DNA from: Streptomyces sp. NRRL B-24484
Lineage (GTDB): Bacteria; Actinomycetota; Actinomycetes; Streptomycetales; Streptomycetaceae
Reading direction: 5' to 3'
NCBI RefSeq assembly: GCF_000717715.1
Contig: NZ_JOAI01000060.1
Location: 1-34,691 of the forward strand
Length of the DNA: 34,691 bases
Made by a program: the position numbers and the translations under genes. The stretch's first letter is position 1. The number at the start of each line of letters is the position of its first letter. Below are positions 10,297-19,091 of this stretch, in pieces. The notes under the pieces are model-generated. The model saw only the letters and a list, made by a program, of their open reading frames with translations, was not told the origin of the DNA and searched no databases.

Positions 10297-10566
10297 GTGC
10301 CCGTTGACTCAGTTCTCGGACAGCTCGCCTCGGCGTCGCCCTGGGCTGCGGCTGGGGCTGTGGTTGCTGCGGCGGCCCGGTACGGGCTGCCGATCCTGCC
10401 GGCTCTGCTCGCCGAGGTGCGGAGCTGGTTGAACGACGCGGCTGTGCGGCGGGCCGTACGGGGCGGGGCAACGGCGGAGCAGCTTGCTGCGCTGCAGCGG
10501 CTGGCCAGGCCTGCGCCTGCCGGTGCGGAGGAGCCTGCCTCGGCGGCCAATGGCGTCGAGCGGTGA
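10297..10566 (+). CDS. Small hypothetical protein with hydrophobic segment
   Basis: The product is 89 residues from GTG 10297, chosen over a TTG six bases earlier because GGGAGG lies exactly six bases upstream. Residues about 13-40 are rich in Ala, Leu and Pro (SPWAAAGAVVAAAARYGLPI) and may form one membrane or amphipathic helix. A basic helix follows (WLNDAAVRRAVRGGATAEQL) and then a disordered Ala/Pro tail. Not recognised. It converges on the ABC-3C ATPase gene. Confidence 0.5.
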   Translation: MPVDSVLGQLASASPWAAAGAVVAAAARYGLPILPALLAEVRSWLNDAAVRRAVRGGATAEQLAALQRLARPAPAGAEEPASAANGVER

Positions 10567-10646
10567 GGATGGTTCGAGCGGCGGCGTTGGGTTTGTCGGC
10601 GTGGCCGGCTGGTCCGTGCAGCAGAGCGGTGGTGTGGTCGGGACGG

Positions 10647-12605
10647 CTAGGCGTGCTCTCGGATCCATTCCTGGGGGATGAGTGCGTCGCCGTTGCGCCA
10701 GTTGTGGCGTACGCACTGCTGGAACCAGGGGTCGGGGAGGTTGGCGTGGTCGCTGATGATCAGCTGGAAGTTGGGGGCGAGGCCGGTGACGAAGTCGTGC
10801 ATGAGCTTGAACATGCCGCGGACGGCGTCGCGGTCGGTGTCGGTGGCCTGGTCGGTGGGGGCGCCGGTCTCCTTGGCGACGTCGGAGGGGTAGAAGGGCT
10901 GGGTGATCTGGTCGAGGAACAGCAGTCGGGGGACTGGGCGGTGGTTGAGCGTGAAGTAGCGGTGGAGGGCGAGGTGGGCGACGAGGTGGTAGCCGACCCA
11001 GTTCTCGCCGCTCCCGATGCGCAGGAGGGGTTTGACGTCGTCGTCGGTGTCGGCGAGGACGGTGAGATTGCGGATGTCGAGGCGGATCCGCCGGTCGCTG
11101 TGGGAGAGGTTGAGGTCTCGGGCCCAGTCGGTCATGGAGCCGCTGATGGCGTTCAGGGCGTGCTCCAGGCGGTCGGCCACTTCGTCGCTGTTGAGGTCGG
11201 CCTGGAGCTCGGAGACAAGGCGCTCGGCGAGGGCGACGGCTGAGCGGAGCTGGGCCAGGTTGCCGTCGCCGGTGGCGAGGCGGAGTTCCTTCAGGTGCGC
11301 GTCGATGCTGCCGCGGAGGAAGGCCTGCTGTTCGGTCTGGGCTCTGAAGCGCGCATGGTCGGCGTCGATCTCCGCGAGGGACAGCAGGGCGCCTTCGACT
11401 CCGCGGAGTTCTTCGCGTAGCTGGTCGGCCGCAGCGGTCAATTGGTCGAGGGCTTGCCGGCGCCTGGGCTGGACGGTGTGGACGGAGCTCAGTTGTCCGC
11501 GCAGCTCGTTGAGGGTGTCGTGCAGTTCCTGCACGGTGGTGTCGGCGTGCTCCAGGCGTGATCCGCACATCGGGCAGGTGCCGTGGCCATCCGCTGGGGC
11601 CTCTGCCGGAAGCAGGTCCACGGCGTGCAGGCGGGAGATTCCGCGGGCGACGACCTGGGTGTAGGTGGTCTCTTCCTTCTCCTGTCGGACCAGGAGCTGC
11701 TGCTGGTCGGTGACCTGGCGCAGTTGGTCACGAAGGTTGGAGCGCCGGGCCTCCAGCTCGGCACTTCTGGCGGCGGTATCGCTGTCACCGGGGGTGGAGC
11801 GGGGTCGTTCGACGACATCGTGAAGGGTCTGCATGGCGACTTCGCGGCTGTCGAACTGCTCGTCTGCCGGGATGAGGCCGGCGGCTTGTGCCTGGGCCAG
11901 CATGTAGTGGAGGCGTCTGTCGATATCGCGGTCGGCGGCTTCGGCCACACTGAGGTCGGTCTTCTTGCGCCGCAGGACGCGGCGGGCACCGACGAGCTCC
12001 TGCTGCTTGGCTGCCTGGTCGTCGCCCACGGCGCCGAGGAAGTAGGGCAAGGTCGCGCGGAGGCCTTCGGCGACCTGTGAGTCGCTCTGGCGGTGGAAGA
12101 GGATGCGCCGGGTGGTGACCTCGTCCTGGTTCTGCAGGCAGAGCAGCGCTGCGTGGCCGAGGTTGACCGCGAAGGGCGGCGTGATGGAACCGGGGCGCGG
12201 CTCGCTGCGGACATCACCGATACCGATGCGCCGGCCCAGTTGCTGGCGGACCTCGTCGGAGGTGTGATTCTTCTCCAGGCGCCGGTAGGGCAGCGGTTCG
12301 AGGTCGGTCCCCAGCTCCAGCATGGCGGTCTTCACCTCCTTCTGTCCCTTGCCGGGCATGGGCCGGGCGACGAAGGCCCGGGTGTCCGGGAGCTGGAAGA
12401 GGACGGCGCACCAGGCGACGGTCTGGGTGAGAGGGTCGACGGCGACGGGCGCGTCGTCGCGGCCGAGGCAGAAGTCGACGATGTCCAAGAGGATGCTCTT
12501 GCCGGTCTTGGAGCTGCCGGTGACGATGTTGAGTTCGCCGAGCCGGAAGGTGAGCTCGCGGATCTTGCCGCTCTTGCTGTAGAGGACGACGGAGCGAATC
12601 TGCAC
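10647..12605 (-). CDS. DUF3732-type ABC/SMC-like ATPase of an ABC three-component system
   Basis: This 652-residue ATPase (GTG start) has an SMC/Rad50-like plan. The N-terminal half-site has Walker A GSSKTGKS (30-37). Long coiled-coil-prone arms (about 200-470) are split by a CPMC zinc-hook-like motif (Cys344, Cys347). The C-terminal half-site has a signature-like GSGENW (531-536), Walker B LLFLDQ (561-566) and the switch His620 in IISDH. The opening pattern, with [12 protein letters not shown] then [11 protein letters not shown], is typical of DUF3732. In the family described by Aravind and colleagues such ATPases couple a sensor to an effector. It is the last gene of a nuclease-middle-ATPase operon, three bases after the middle-component stop. 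Confidence 0.85.
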   Translation of the reverse strand: MQIRSVVLYSKSGKIRELTFRLGELNIVTGSSKTGKSILLDIVDFCLGRDDAPVAVDPLTQTVAWCAVLFQLPDTRAFVARPMPGKGQKEVKTAMLELGTDLEPLPYRRLEKNHTSDEVRQQLGRRIGIGDVRSEPRPGSITPPFAVNLGHAALLCLQNQDEVTTRRILFHRQSDSQVAEGLRATLPYFLGAVGDDQAAKQQELVGARRVLRRKKTDLSVAEAADRDIDRRLHYMLAQAQAAGLIPADEQFDSREVAMQTLHDVVERPRSTPGDSDTAARSAELEARRSNLRDQLRQVTDQQQLLVRQEKEETTYTQVVARGISRLHAVDLLPAEAPADGHGTCPMCGSRLEHADTTVQELHDTLNELRGQLSSVHTVQPRRRQALDQLTAAADQLREELRGVEGALLSLAEIDADHARFRAQTEQQAFLRGSIDAHLKELRLATGDGNLAQLRSAVALAERLVSELQADLNSDEVADRLEHALNAISGSMTDWARDLNLSHSDRRIRLDIRNLTVLADTDDDVKPLLRIGSGENWVGYHLVAHLALHRYFTLNHRPVPRLLFLDQITQPFYPSDVAKETGAPTDQATDTDRDAVRGMFKLMHDFVTGLAPNFQLIISDHANLPDPWFQQCVRHNWRNGDALIPQEWIREHA

Positions 12606-12608
12606 GGC

Positions 12609-13088
12609 TCAGGGTCTCACGCCGAGCAGGGCTAGGAGGGTGGAAGGCCGATCTACGGTGTGCGCCCAATGCCCCACGAAGGCGGCAGCTTTGAGGAGGT
12701 CGTGCAGTTCGCCTTCCGAGCCTCGGCGTGGTGGTTTGATCAGGCCTCGCACCGCTCCGGCTTCGATCCTGAGCAGCCGGTGGCGCATCCCGAAGCGGAG
12801 GCCTTCGCGCATGGCCGGGAGCATCGCCGACACGCGGGGGCCGAAGCCTGCGCACAGCACCGGGTTGCGCGCCGTCCAGGTCGCCAGGTGGGTCTTGGCC
12901 GACCTGGGCAGGGCCAGGCGTGTGGAGCGGTGCAGGACCAGCACCGGCAGAACAGTGGCCAGCGGCCAGACCATCGGCTCTCCCCGGTCGGCTTCATACC
13001 TGCGGGCGATCGTGGCCTGCACGGCCGCGATGAGCGCGGCGTTGTGATACACGGCGACCGCCTGCGGGCGGACGGGCCGGCTAGGCAT
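12609..13088 (-). CDS. ABC-3C middle component
   Basis: This 159-residue protein matches the three-component ABC system middle-component pattern. It has an N-terminal YHNAALIAAVQATIARRYEA helix, then PLATVLPVLVLHRSTRLALP, then an SAKTHLATWTARNP stretch and FGPRVSAMLPAMREGLRFGM, ending with LLALLGVRP. Middle components link the ABC ATPase to the C-terminal-domain effector protein. Its ATG overlaps the upstream effector gene by eight bases and its stop lies three bases before the ATPase start, so the three genes are translationally coupled. The subfamily (MC type) cannot be fixed by eye. Confidence 0.75.
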   Translation of the reverse strand: MPSRPVRPQAVAVYHNAALIAAVQATIARRYEADRGEPMVWPLATVLPVLVLHRSTRLALPRSAKTHLATWTARNPVLCAGFGPRVSAMLPAMREGLRFGMRHRLLRIEAGAVRGLIKPPRRGSEGELHDLLKAAAFVGHWAHTVDRPSTLLALLGVRP

Positions 13089-14286
13089 GCACGACCGATC
13101 CGGTCAACGCCCGGACCCGTTCGACGAACTCCGGGTGCCAGCCAACCCGGCCCTCATCGGCCAGGCAGTGGTGCTGCCCGCGGTGGAAGAACACCTCGTC
13201 GTAGCGGTCGCGGATCTTCACGGTGACGCTGTCCAGCAAGCGCCACATCAAGTCCTCCCCCGCCCGCTGGCGGTCCTGCTCGGTGGCGTCCAGCGGCAGG
13301 GACCGCTTCATCCGGTCGAAATGGCGCTCCCACTCGTCCACCAGATCCTCCTGGTAGCGGGCAAGGTCGTCGATGGCGACCAGGTGGTCGTCAACCCACA
13401 GAACGGCCTGGGTATAGGCCCGGTAGTAGTCCATGACCGCCTTCTCCAGCTGGACCCGGCCGACGTCGACCCAGCGCAGCTGGTGGACAAAGCAGCGGTC
13501 ACCGAAATCCACGCCCTCGTCCTGGGCGGCCCGCCAGTCGTCCCGGCCGACCAGGGTCGGCAGTGTCGCGGCGGTGAAGCTGTCGCGCAGGTGCTCCACC
13601 CAGCCGCGCAGCTGTTCCACGGACACACTCGTAATCTGCTTCTGCAGCATCGCTGCAGCCTGCTCGTACCACCAGGCCCACAGCTGCCGCATGAACGCGT
13701 TCTTGGGACCGTCCCCGGGCGGAAGGGAAAACAGCCGTCGCCTAACCGCCTCATCGAGGTCGTCGGACAACGGGGCGCCATCGAGGACCCGCATTCGCTG
13801 CACGAAGACGCCGCGGTCCGCCGGCGAAAGGGTAAGGAACCGCTCCCGGGTTTCCTTCGACTTCTCGGCATCGGACTCGCGAGCGGCTCGCTCCAACAAC
13901 AACTGGGCCTCGTCCGGGCGCCTGACCGGGCCCCGCAACGCCGCTGCGGCGCTGCCGGGACGCGCAGCCTGAGTGGTCACCAGAGTCAGCCACGGCCCAT
14001 CCGGGTCACCCGGCTGGTGGGTGTCCATCCACGACCTGATGGTGCGCCAGAGATCGTCGTCCTTGTCCCCAAGGGTCCGCACCGAACGCTGGTGATACTT
14101 CACCTGCAACAGGTCAACAGCGCGGTGCCCGTTCTCCCACGCAACATCGTCGTGCATCTCCAGGCTGATCGCCCCGTCCGGACGCTCCTCCACCGCGCCA
14201 CGAAGCAGCTCTAACAGTGCCCAGCGGGCCTGGTACAGGTAGCCGAGAGCTGAAGCCGACGCATCGTGTGAGACCGGAGAAGGCAT
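13081..14286 (-). CDS. ABC-3C effector: PD-(D/E)xK nuclease-like domain plus C-terminal domain
   Basis: The product is 401 residues from ATG 14286 with GGAG upstream; the longer in-frame extension is not protein-like. Residues 10-140 resemble the DUF4297/Cap4-type endonuclease fold: ASALGYLYQARWALLELL, then ISLEMHDDV (Glu43, Asp46/Asp47) and LLQVKYHQ (Gln61, Lys63), giving an E...D...QxK active-site pattern, then LWRTIRSWMDTHQ. The remainder is helical with aromatic-rich segments (DRCFVHQLRWVDVGRVQLEK and YRAYTQAVLWVDDHL) and ends WHPEFVERVRALTGSVV, typical of the ABC-3C C-terminal dimerising region. It would be the DNA-cleaving toxin of the system. First gene of the operon; a TATCTA-like -10 lies shortly upstream. 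Confidence 0.78.
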   Translation of the reverse strand: MPSPVSHDASASALGYLYQARWALLELLRGAVEERPDGAISLEMHDDVAWENGHRAVDLLQVKYHQRSVRTLGDKDDDLWRTIRSWMDTHQPGDPDGPWLTLVTTQAARPGSAAAALRGPVRRPDEAQLLLERAARESDAEKSKETRERFLTLSPADRGVFVQRMRVLDGAPLSDDLDEAVRRRLFSLPPGDGPKNAFMRQLWAWWYEQAAAMLQKQITSVSVEQLRGWVEHLRDSFTAATLPTLVGRDDWRAAQDEGVDFGDRCFVHQLRWVDVGRVQLEKAVMDYYRAYTQAVLWVDDHLVAIDDLARYQEDLVDEWERHFDRMKRSLPLDATEQDRQRAGEDLMWRLLDSVTVKIRDRYDEVFFHRGQHHCLADEGRVGWHPEFVERVRALTGSVVHA

Positions 14287-14351
14287 GATCCAGTCTCCAG
14301 AGAAATGACCTTCCGTGTCTAGATAACAGCAGAATGCTCTGCCACTGGACG

Positions 14352-15032
14352 TCAGCGTGCGAGAGTCAGGGTGAGCGGCTCGTTGGGGCAGTCGGCGGTG
14401 AGACGGTGAAGGGTGTCGGCTTCGGCCTGGTCGACCGTGAGACCCCAGCGGGTCTTGATCGCAGTCCAGTCGGCGAGGTAGGTGCAGCGGTAGGAGGCCG
14501 CGAGAGGGAGCCAGTCGGTGACGTCCTTGTCCGCCTTGGACCGGTTGGAGCGGGCGGAGACCGCGACCAGCGCACGGGGCTCGTCCAGATCGTTGGCATA
14601 GGTCTCCCGCTCCTTCGCGCTCCAGTTCGAGGCGCCGGAGTCCCATGCCTCGGCGAGCGGTACCAGGTGGTCCACGTCCAGGAGCCTGGCGTCCTGCAGC
14701 ACTAGGTCGTCGTACGGGGAGAACCACTCGCCGCCGGCCAGCGCGCACTTCGCGCCCACCATCGGTGCCTCGGTCGCCTCGGCGATCAGCACCTCCTTGC
14801 GGGTGTCGCAGCCGTCCTTGTCCGCGTCGACCCAGTGCCGGAACGCGGTCCGCACGTAGCCGGTGCGGTCCTCGTCCGCGACCGGCAGCGCGTCGATCGC
14901 CTCGTACAGCGTCGTCGACACCGACTCCCCCGCCGCCCGGTGAGCCACGGTGGTGCGGGTGGTGGCGTGGGCGGGAAGGGTGAGCAGCAGGGTAGCCGCG
15001 ACTGCGGCGGCGAGGGCGGCGTGGATGCGCAC
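14352..15032 (-). CDS. Secreted HNH nuclease (DUF1524/GmrSD-type)
   Basis: The product is 226 residues from GTG 15032, with AAGGA at good spacing. Residues 1-23 are a Sec signal peptide (AALAAAVAATLLLTLPAHA). The HNH core is LDVDHLVPLAEAWDSGASNW (118-137, His122) with downstream NDL (Asn147) and RSNRSKAD (161-168). This is the DUF1524 arrangement found in many extracellular actinobacterial nucleases, and paired Cys residues fit an exported protein. The expected role is extracellular DNA or RNA degradation. It lies 65 bp upstream of the ABC-3C operon on the same strand, but export makes a role in that intracellular system unlikely. Confidence 0.88.
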   Translation of the reverse strand: MRIHAALAAAVAATLLLTLPAHATTRTTVAHRAAGESVSTTLYEAIDALPVADEDRTGYVRTAFRHWVDADKDGCDTRKEVLIAEATEAPMVGAKCALAGGEWFSPYDDLVLQDARLLDVDHLVPLAEAWDSGASNWSAKERETYANDLDEPRALVAVSARSNRSKADKDVTDWLPLAASYRCTYLADWTAIKTRWGLTVDQAEADTLHRLTADCPNEPLTLTLAR

Positions 15033-15184
15033 GAGAGGTCCTTGGCGTGGTGACGGGCGGTCGCCCGGTCCAACGCGCGGATCCGGCCGGGGTGTCGGCC
15101 AGATCGATCGTGGTCATCCGAATGTGGCAACGTCGGTGTCCGCAGCTTGGACGGTCACTGCCCTGCGGCGTGGAGGGGCTCGGT

Positions 15185-15385
15185 TCAGGCAGCGCCGGAG
15201 AAGGTCAGACCTCCGTCGGCCAGAGTGCGGCGGACTGGTGCGGGGGCTGGCTGTTCGGTGCCGGGCGGCGGCAGGAACAGGGCCCGGTCCACGGGCGGCA
15301 GCGGGCGCCGGTCGGCCGCCTCCGGCCGGTCGGTAGCGGGGGCAGAGAACTCGGGCAGGCCCAGCGGGCGACGATCATCACTCAT
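15185..15385 (-). CDS. Small Pro-rich hypothetical protein
   Basis: A 66-residue frame runs from ATG 15385 (MSDDRRPLGLPEFSAPATDR). It is hydrophilic and proline-rich, with RALFLPPPGTEQPAPAPVRR near the C-terminus, and is probably disordered. The codon pattern looks like Streptomyces coding DNA, but the SD is weak and the function unknown. It precedes the HNH gene on the same strand. Confidence 0.45.
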   Translation of the reverse strand: MSDDRRPLGLPEFSAPATDRPEAADRRPLPPVDRALFLPPPGTEQPAPAPVRRTLADGGLTFSGAA

Positions 15386-15501
15386 GCCCGCCAGTATGAC
15401 CGCCCGTCAGCAGGGTAAGCGGCGCAGCGTCACTCCGGTGACCGGCTGAGGTACTGGTCCGACCGAGCAGGCCGGCGCGGGGAGGGCGGTCGGCGCATGG
15501 A

Positions 15502-15933
15502 CTACTGGTCGGCGAGGGCGGCCCGGAACTCCTGGGTGGTCACGAACACCGACCCGAGCACGGCCCGCTGGCGGCCGTCGGCCCGGTTCCGGTCGGCCGT
15601 CTCGACGGCAGCCCGCATCCGGGTCTCGCGGAACCGCTCGACCGTGTCGGCGAACTCGTCCGGCACCGGGCGGCGGTCGACGATCCCCGCGACGACGCCG
15701 TAGAGCGTCGGGGCGCCGTAGGTCTCGAACCGCCAGCCGAGCGAGCGGGCGGCGACCCGCATCGCCGAGCGCAGCAGGTCGAGCCCGCCGAGGTCTTCGG
15801 CCTCGGCTCGGGCCAGGCGCACTTCCCAGGCCCCGCCGTAGCCGCCAGCCCTGGGCGGGCAGGAACGGGTGAGCAGCGGGGGCAGGACGGCGACCAGGCG
15901 GCTGTGGCGCGGGTCCGCGGCGAGGGAGGGCAC
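15502..15933 (-). CDS. Hypothetical soluble protein
   Basis: The product is 143 residues from GTG 15931-15933; the frame extends further upstream but that part is not protein-like. The body (WEVRLARAEAEDLGGLDLLR, then ARSLGWRFETYGAPTLYGVV and IVDRRPVPDEF) looks like a compact alpha/beta domain with a long C-terminal helix. I cannot name the family. Similar small proteins occur in Streptomyces accessory DNA. Upstream lies a 333-bp gap that holds the divergent promoters. Confidence 0.6.
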   Translation of the reverse strand: MPSLAADPRHSRLVAVLPPLLTRSCPPRAGGYGGAWEVRLARAEAEDLGGLDLLRSAMRVAARSLGWRFETYGAPTLYGVVAGIVDRRPVPDEFADTVERFRETRMRAAVETADRNRADGRQRAVLGSVFVTTQEFRAALADQ

Positions 15934-16266
15934 GTTCCGGAGCCTACGGCGCCGACCCTGGGCCGCGCGGGTCGTCCGGATTAGTCCGACGAACGACCGC
16001 CCCGGTCCCGGGGCCTGGTGCGGATCGGCGCAGGTCGCACGGGAGTTGATTCGCGCGCTGAGTGGTGTATGCCCGCGCGGTTCCCCTTCCCTGGCCACGT
16101 GTCGGCGGGTCTCGAAGTCGGTGCCAGCAGGGGGTTGATCGGCGCTGTGAACTACCTACCGTCCCGGCCTGTCGGATCGCTGAGAGGCAGTCAGGGCAAC
16201 CATCGCCTGCTGCCATCCGGGGCGGATCCGACGTCCACCACCCGTTGAGTGAATGGAGATATCACC
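15934..16266. other. Divergent intergenic region
   Basis: This 333-bp region lies between divergent small genes. A short hairpin-forming CCCCGGTCCCGGGG occurs near 16000. No other structure, tRNA or supportable ORF is seen. GGAG at about 16255 is the SD of the next gene. Confidence 0.3.
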
Positions 16267-16509
16267 GTGGACGAGACCGAGAGGACGCCGCACGGCACCG
16301 ACAAGGCGACGCGCCGGCCGGAGGACGGCACCGAGCACCGAAAGCAGCCGTCCGAGCCTGCTGGCGCCGGCCGGGTCGTCCCGGCGTGGCGGGACCCGTC
16401 ACGGCTGAGCGGCCTGGTGGTCGGGCGCCTGTTGTCCGGCGCCGGATCGTGGGCCGCGGGCGAGCTGTGGCATCTGGTCACCGAGCAGCTGCCCGGCGAC
16501 CGGGACTGA
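16267..16509 (+). CDS. Small hypothetical protein
   Basis: The product is 80 residues from GTG 16267, chosen because GGAG(AT) lies eight to nine bases upstream; a GTG at 16249 is also in frame. The first half is charged and probably disordered. The second half (RLSGLVVGRLLSGAGSWAAG then ELWHLVTEQLPG) forms one or two amphipathic or weakly hydrophobic helices. Not recognised. It ends at a strong bidirectional terminator shared with the convergent membrane-protein gene. Confidence 0.5.
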   Translation: MDETERTPHGTDKATRRPEDGTEHRKQPSEPAGAGRVVPAWRDPSRLSGLVVGRLLSGAGSWAAGELWHLVTEQLPGDRD

Positions 16510-16520
16510 AAGGGCGCGGC

Positions 16521-16549
16521 GGTCCGGCCCCTGCTCTTGGGGCCGGACC
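16521..16549. terminator. Bidirectional hairpin terminator
   Basis: There is a perfect 11-bp stem, GGTCCGGCCCC (16521-16531) with GGGGCCGGACC (16539-16549), around a 7-base loop. It lies between convergent genes ending at 16509 and 16565 and can serve both. Confidence 0.8.
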
Positions 16550-16564
16550 ACCGGTGCGCTCTGC

Positions 16565-17167
16565 TCAGCGGGCGTCGTGGGCGTCCATGAAGGCCTCGAT
16601 GTCCGCCAGGAGAGTCGCGGCCTGCGTCTTGATCGCGTCGGTCGGGGCTCCGTGGCCGCGGCCGGGGGAGTCGTTCAGCGCGTGGCGGGTGGTGGCGACG
16701 ACGGCGCGCAGGAGCCGGGCGGCGTCCTTGCCGTCCTTCTCGGCGATCGCCTCGCGGGCCTCGTCGAGCGCCGGGGCGATCGCCCGCTCGTGCTGGGGCT
16801 TGGCGTAGGGGCGGGCCTCGGCCCACAGCTCGGTGGCGCGGTCGGCGAGCGGCACCAAGGCAGCGGCGGCGCGCTGGGCGCCGAGGGTGCTGCGGACCAG
16901 CAGCGTGGTGATCGCCGCGCAGCCGACCGCCCCGATCGCGAGGCCGGCAAGGGTGTAGGTGTTCCAGGTGCGGGGGGCTCCGACGGCGATCGGCAGCAGG
17001 AACGCCGCCGACCAGGCCACGACGAGGGAGCCGGCCGCGATCGACAGCCGAGTGCGGTACTCGTGGTCCGGGCCGCCGATCAGCCGGACCAGGGCGCCGG
17101 ACAGGAGGTACGGCAGCGGCAGAAACCACAGGGTGGCGCTCGCAAGCAGTACCGGATTGTCGTACAC
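16565..17167 (-). CDS. Membrane protein with C-terminal helical domain
   Basis: The product is 200 residues from GTG 17167 with AGGAGG upstream. Three hydrophobic segments lie at about 5-28 (ASATLWFLPLPYLLSGALVR), 42-65 (IAAGSLVVAWSAAFLLPIAV) and 72-93 (LAGLAIGAVGCAAITTLLVR). They are followed by a roughly 105-residue charged, helical, cytosolic-type domain. I do not recognise a family. The architecture fits a small membrane-anchored accessory protein. It converges on the gene at 16267. Confidence 0.7.
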   Translation of the reverse strand: MYDNPVLLASATLWFLPLPYLLSGALVRLIGGPDHEYRTRLSIAAGSLVVAWSAAFLLPIAVGAPRTWNTYTLAGLAIGAVGCAAITTLLVRSTLGAQRAAAALVPLADRATELWAEARPYAKPQHERAIAPALDEAREAIAEKDGKDAARLLRAVVATTRHALNDSPGRGHGAPTDAIKTQAATLLADIEAFMDAHDAR

Positions 17168-17324
17168 GGGGGGCCTCCTGGTCGGCTGTTCGACGACCGC
17201 ATCATGCCAGTGCGCAGTGACAGCACGGGCGGCGAGCCCGCATCGGCAGGAATGCTCGACCTCGCGGCAGCACCCTGACCAGCCGCAGTGGCCGGCAGCT
17301 GGCCGATGCTGGGCCGCACCTGGG

Positions 17325-17786
17325 TCATGTCGCCGGGCCGACGATCAGATCCTTGACCAGGGCCACAGTCTGCGCCGGCGCGAGGGTGCCGTGGTCGGAG
17401 CCGACCGCGACACACACTGAGATGAGCAGCTGCAGCAGCGCGGCCCGCTGCAGCTCGGAGGGCGCGAGCCGCCACGGCTCTCGCGCTGCCACCGCGCCCG
17501 CATCCCGATGGTCGGCGAGGCACTCCAGCACCAGGGCCGTCAGGGGATCCGGCGTCCCGCGGGCCACCTGCCGCAGCCGCTCCACCCCGGCGCGCTCCGG
17601 CAGGCCGTACACCGGCCTGGTGGCCAGGACACCGAACAGGAACAGCGCCGCCTGCCACACGGCGCCCTCGCCCCGGCGCTCCAGCTCCGAGACGAGCAGT
17701 CGGCCGGTGGCGCCGTCCCCGGACATGACCGTCTCGTGGACCGCGAGGTCCACGAGCTCCTCGACCTGCAGCGATTCCACGTCCAT
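17325..17786 (-). CDS. Hypothetical helical protein
   Basis: The product is 153 residues from ATG 17786 (MDVESLQVEELVDLAVHETV); an ATG at 17816 would add ten residues. It is helix-rich and soluble, with repeat-like helices (GATGRLLVSELERRGEGAVW, then AALFLFGVLATRPVYGLPER) suggesting an all-alpha solenoid or bundle. Function unknown. It lies 44 bp downstream of a broken small gene on the same strand, probably in one transcript. Confidence 0.6.
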   Translation of the reverse strand: MDVESLQVEELVDLAVHETVMSGDGATGRLLVSELERRGEGAVWQAALFLFGVLATRPVYGLPERAGVERLRQVARGTPDPLTALVLECLADHRDAGAVAAREPWRLAPSELQRAALLQLLISVCVAVGSDHGTLAPAQTVALVKDLIVGPAT

Positions 17787-17830
17787 AGGGCCGAACCTAC
17801 GCCGACGCTCCGACATGCCGGGACTCGCGG

Positions 17831-18091
17831 TCAGGCCGCTGCGCCGGGCTCGGGCAGGACGACGACGGCAGCGCCCGTGGCCTCGCTGACGGCCTGCGCC
17901 AAGGCCTGGCCGGCAGCCGCCGTCTACTCGACCAGGTGCCGGGTGTCCGAGGCGGCAACGTCGCCGGCGGCGGTGCGGGCGAGGAGTTCGAGGACCTGCT
18001 CGCCGCGGGCTTCGAGCCGTTCGACGGCGGCGAGCTTCTTCAAGCGACGGCCGGCCTCTTGCGGCCGCGTGCCCGACGGGCACCTGCGCAC
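17831..18091 (-). pseudogene. Small helical protein gene interrupted by in-frame TAG
   Basis: From GTG 18089-18091 the frame reads MRRCPSGTRPQEAGRRLKKL and a charged helical segment to HLVE, then meets TAG at 17924-17926. The same frame then continues as coherent sequence (TAAAGQALAQAVSEATGAAV and on) to TGA 17831-17833. A TGG to TAG change of one Trp codon would explain this. The restored protein would be 86 residues and helical. The function is unknown. An alternative is that the 55-residue product is functional, or that this is a sequencing error. Confidence 0.55.
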
Positions 18092-18235
18092 TGCCGGTCC
18101 GGCCGCGGGCGTGCGACGGCCGGGGATTGAGGGGTGGTGGGCGGCTCTGCTGCGCGGGCGGAGGCCCTGGGCGGCCCCTATGTTGGGGATGAACTAGGAC
18201 AAACCCGTTCCCGATGGTGTTTTGGAGTCTTCGTC

Positions 18236-18847
18236 ATGAACAAGGGACAGCTGGTCGAGGCGGTGGCCGGGCAGCTCGGTAGCCGTGCCGCGGCGGAGGA
18301 GGCCGTGGACGCGGTCCTCGACGTCATGGTGCGGGCGGTCGTGGCCGGGGAGCGGGTGCAAGTCACCGGCTTCGGCACGCTGGAGAAGGTCGAGCGGGCC
18401 GGGCGTATGGCCCGCAACCCGCAGACCGGCGAGCGCGTGCGGGTCAAGAAGACCAGCGTGGCGCGCTTCCGCCCGGGCCAGGGGTTCAAGGACCTGGTCT
18501 CGGGCGCGAAGAAGCTGCCCAAGTCCGGCCCGGCCACGGCCAAGGCGCCCAAGGGCTCGCTCACCGCGGGGAAAAGCGCCGCAGCCGCGGCCGCGCCCGG
18601 CCGGAAGCGGACCGCGGCGAAGCGCACCGCTGTCGAGGCCACGACCGCACCGGCGGCCACGAAGAAGACCACCGCCAGGAAGGCCGCATCGGCGGTCAAG
18701 AAGACGCCGGTGACCGCCAAGAAGACCACGGCGCGGAAGGCCACCACGACAGCGAAGAAGGCTACGGCGCCCGCCAACAAGACCGCGCCGGCGACGGCGA
18801 AGAAGGCGACGCCGACCAAGCGGGCCACCCGCCGCACCAGCGCATGA
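18236..18847 (+). CDS. hupS-like: HupS-like HU protein with lysine-rich C-terminal tail
   Basis: This is a nucleoid-associated DNA-binding protein of 203 residues. Residues 1-91 are a complete HU domain: MNKGQLVEAVAGQLG, VTGFGTLEKVERAGRMARNP with the Arg-Asn-Pro DNA-intercalating turn, and a final FRPGQGFKDLV. Residues 95-203 form an Ala/Lys/Thr/Pro tail with repeated KKTTARKA-type units, like eukaryotic histone H1. This two-part plan defines actinobacterial HupS (also Hlp/MDP1), which binds and compacts DNA, notably in spores. The ATG at 18236 follows GGAG. It is probably a paralogue of the chromosomal gene. It stands alone; the tail length is close to that of HupS. Confidence 0.92.
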   Translation: MNKGQLVEAVAGQLGSRAAAEEAVDAVLDVMVRAVVAGERVQVTGFGTLEKVERAGRMARNPQTGERVRVKKTSVARFRPGQGFKDLVSGAKKLPKSGPATAKAPKGSLTAGKSAAAAAAPGRKRTAAKRTAVEATTAPAATKKTTARKAASAVKKTPVTAKKTTARKATTTAKKATAPANKTAPATAKKATPTKRATRRTSA

Positions 18848-19091
18848 GCAGCACTCCGGGCCCGGGCCATGGGCGTGGCGGGCGCCGTCAGGAGGTGTGG
18901 TGGCGCATCGCGCGGGACGCCGTCGTCGTTCGGCAGTAGCTGATGCTGTGCAGGACACCCGCGGGGCGCCGCAGCCGCACCGCCGAGGATGAGGCGACGG
19001 TGCCGGTCGGCGTGGGGTGATGGGCGCGGCTCGCGCGAGTCGGCCGGAGCGCACTGCGTGGTTGCCGCAGTGGCGTCGTCGGGCGTGCTGG

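Noticed and set aside
10309..11568. 419-codon minus-strand Arg/Pro-rich frame
   Set aside because: It overlaps the DUF3732 ATPase gene in another frame and has the composition of a shadow ORF.
18900..18992. 30-codon plus-strand ORF after AGGAGGT
   Set aside because: Spacing to the GTG is short, the product is Arg-rich noise, and a competing frame uses the same SD.
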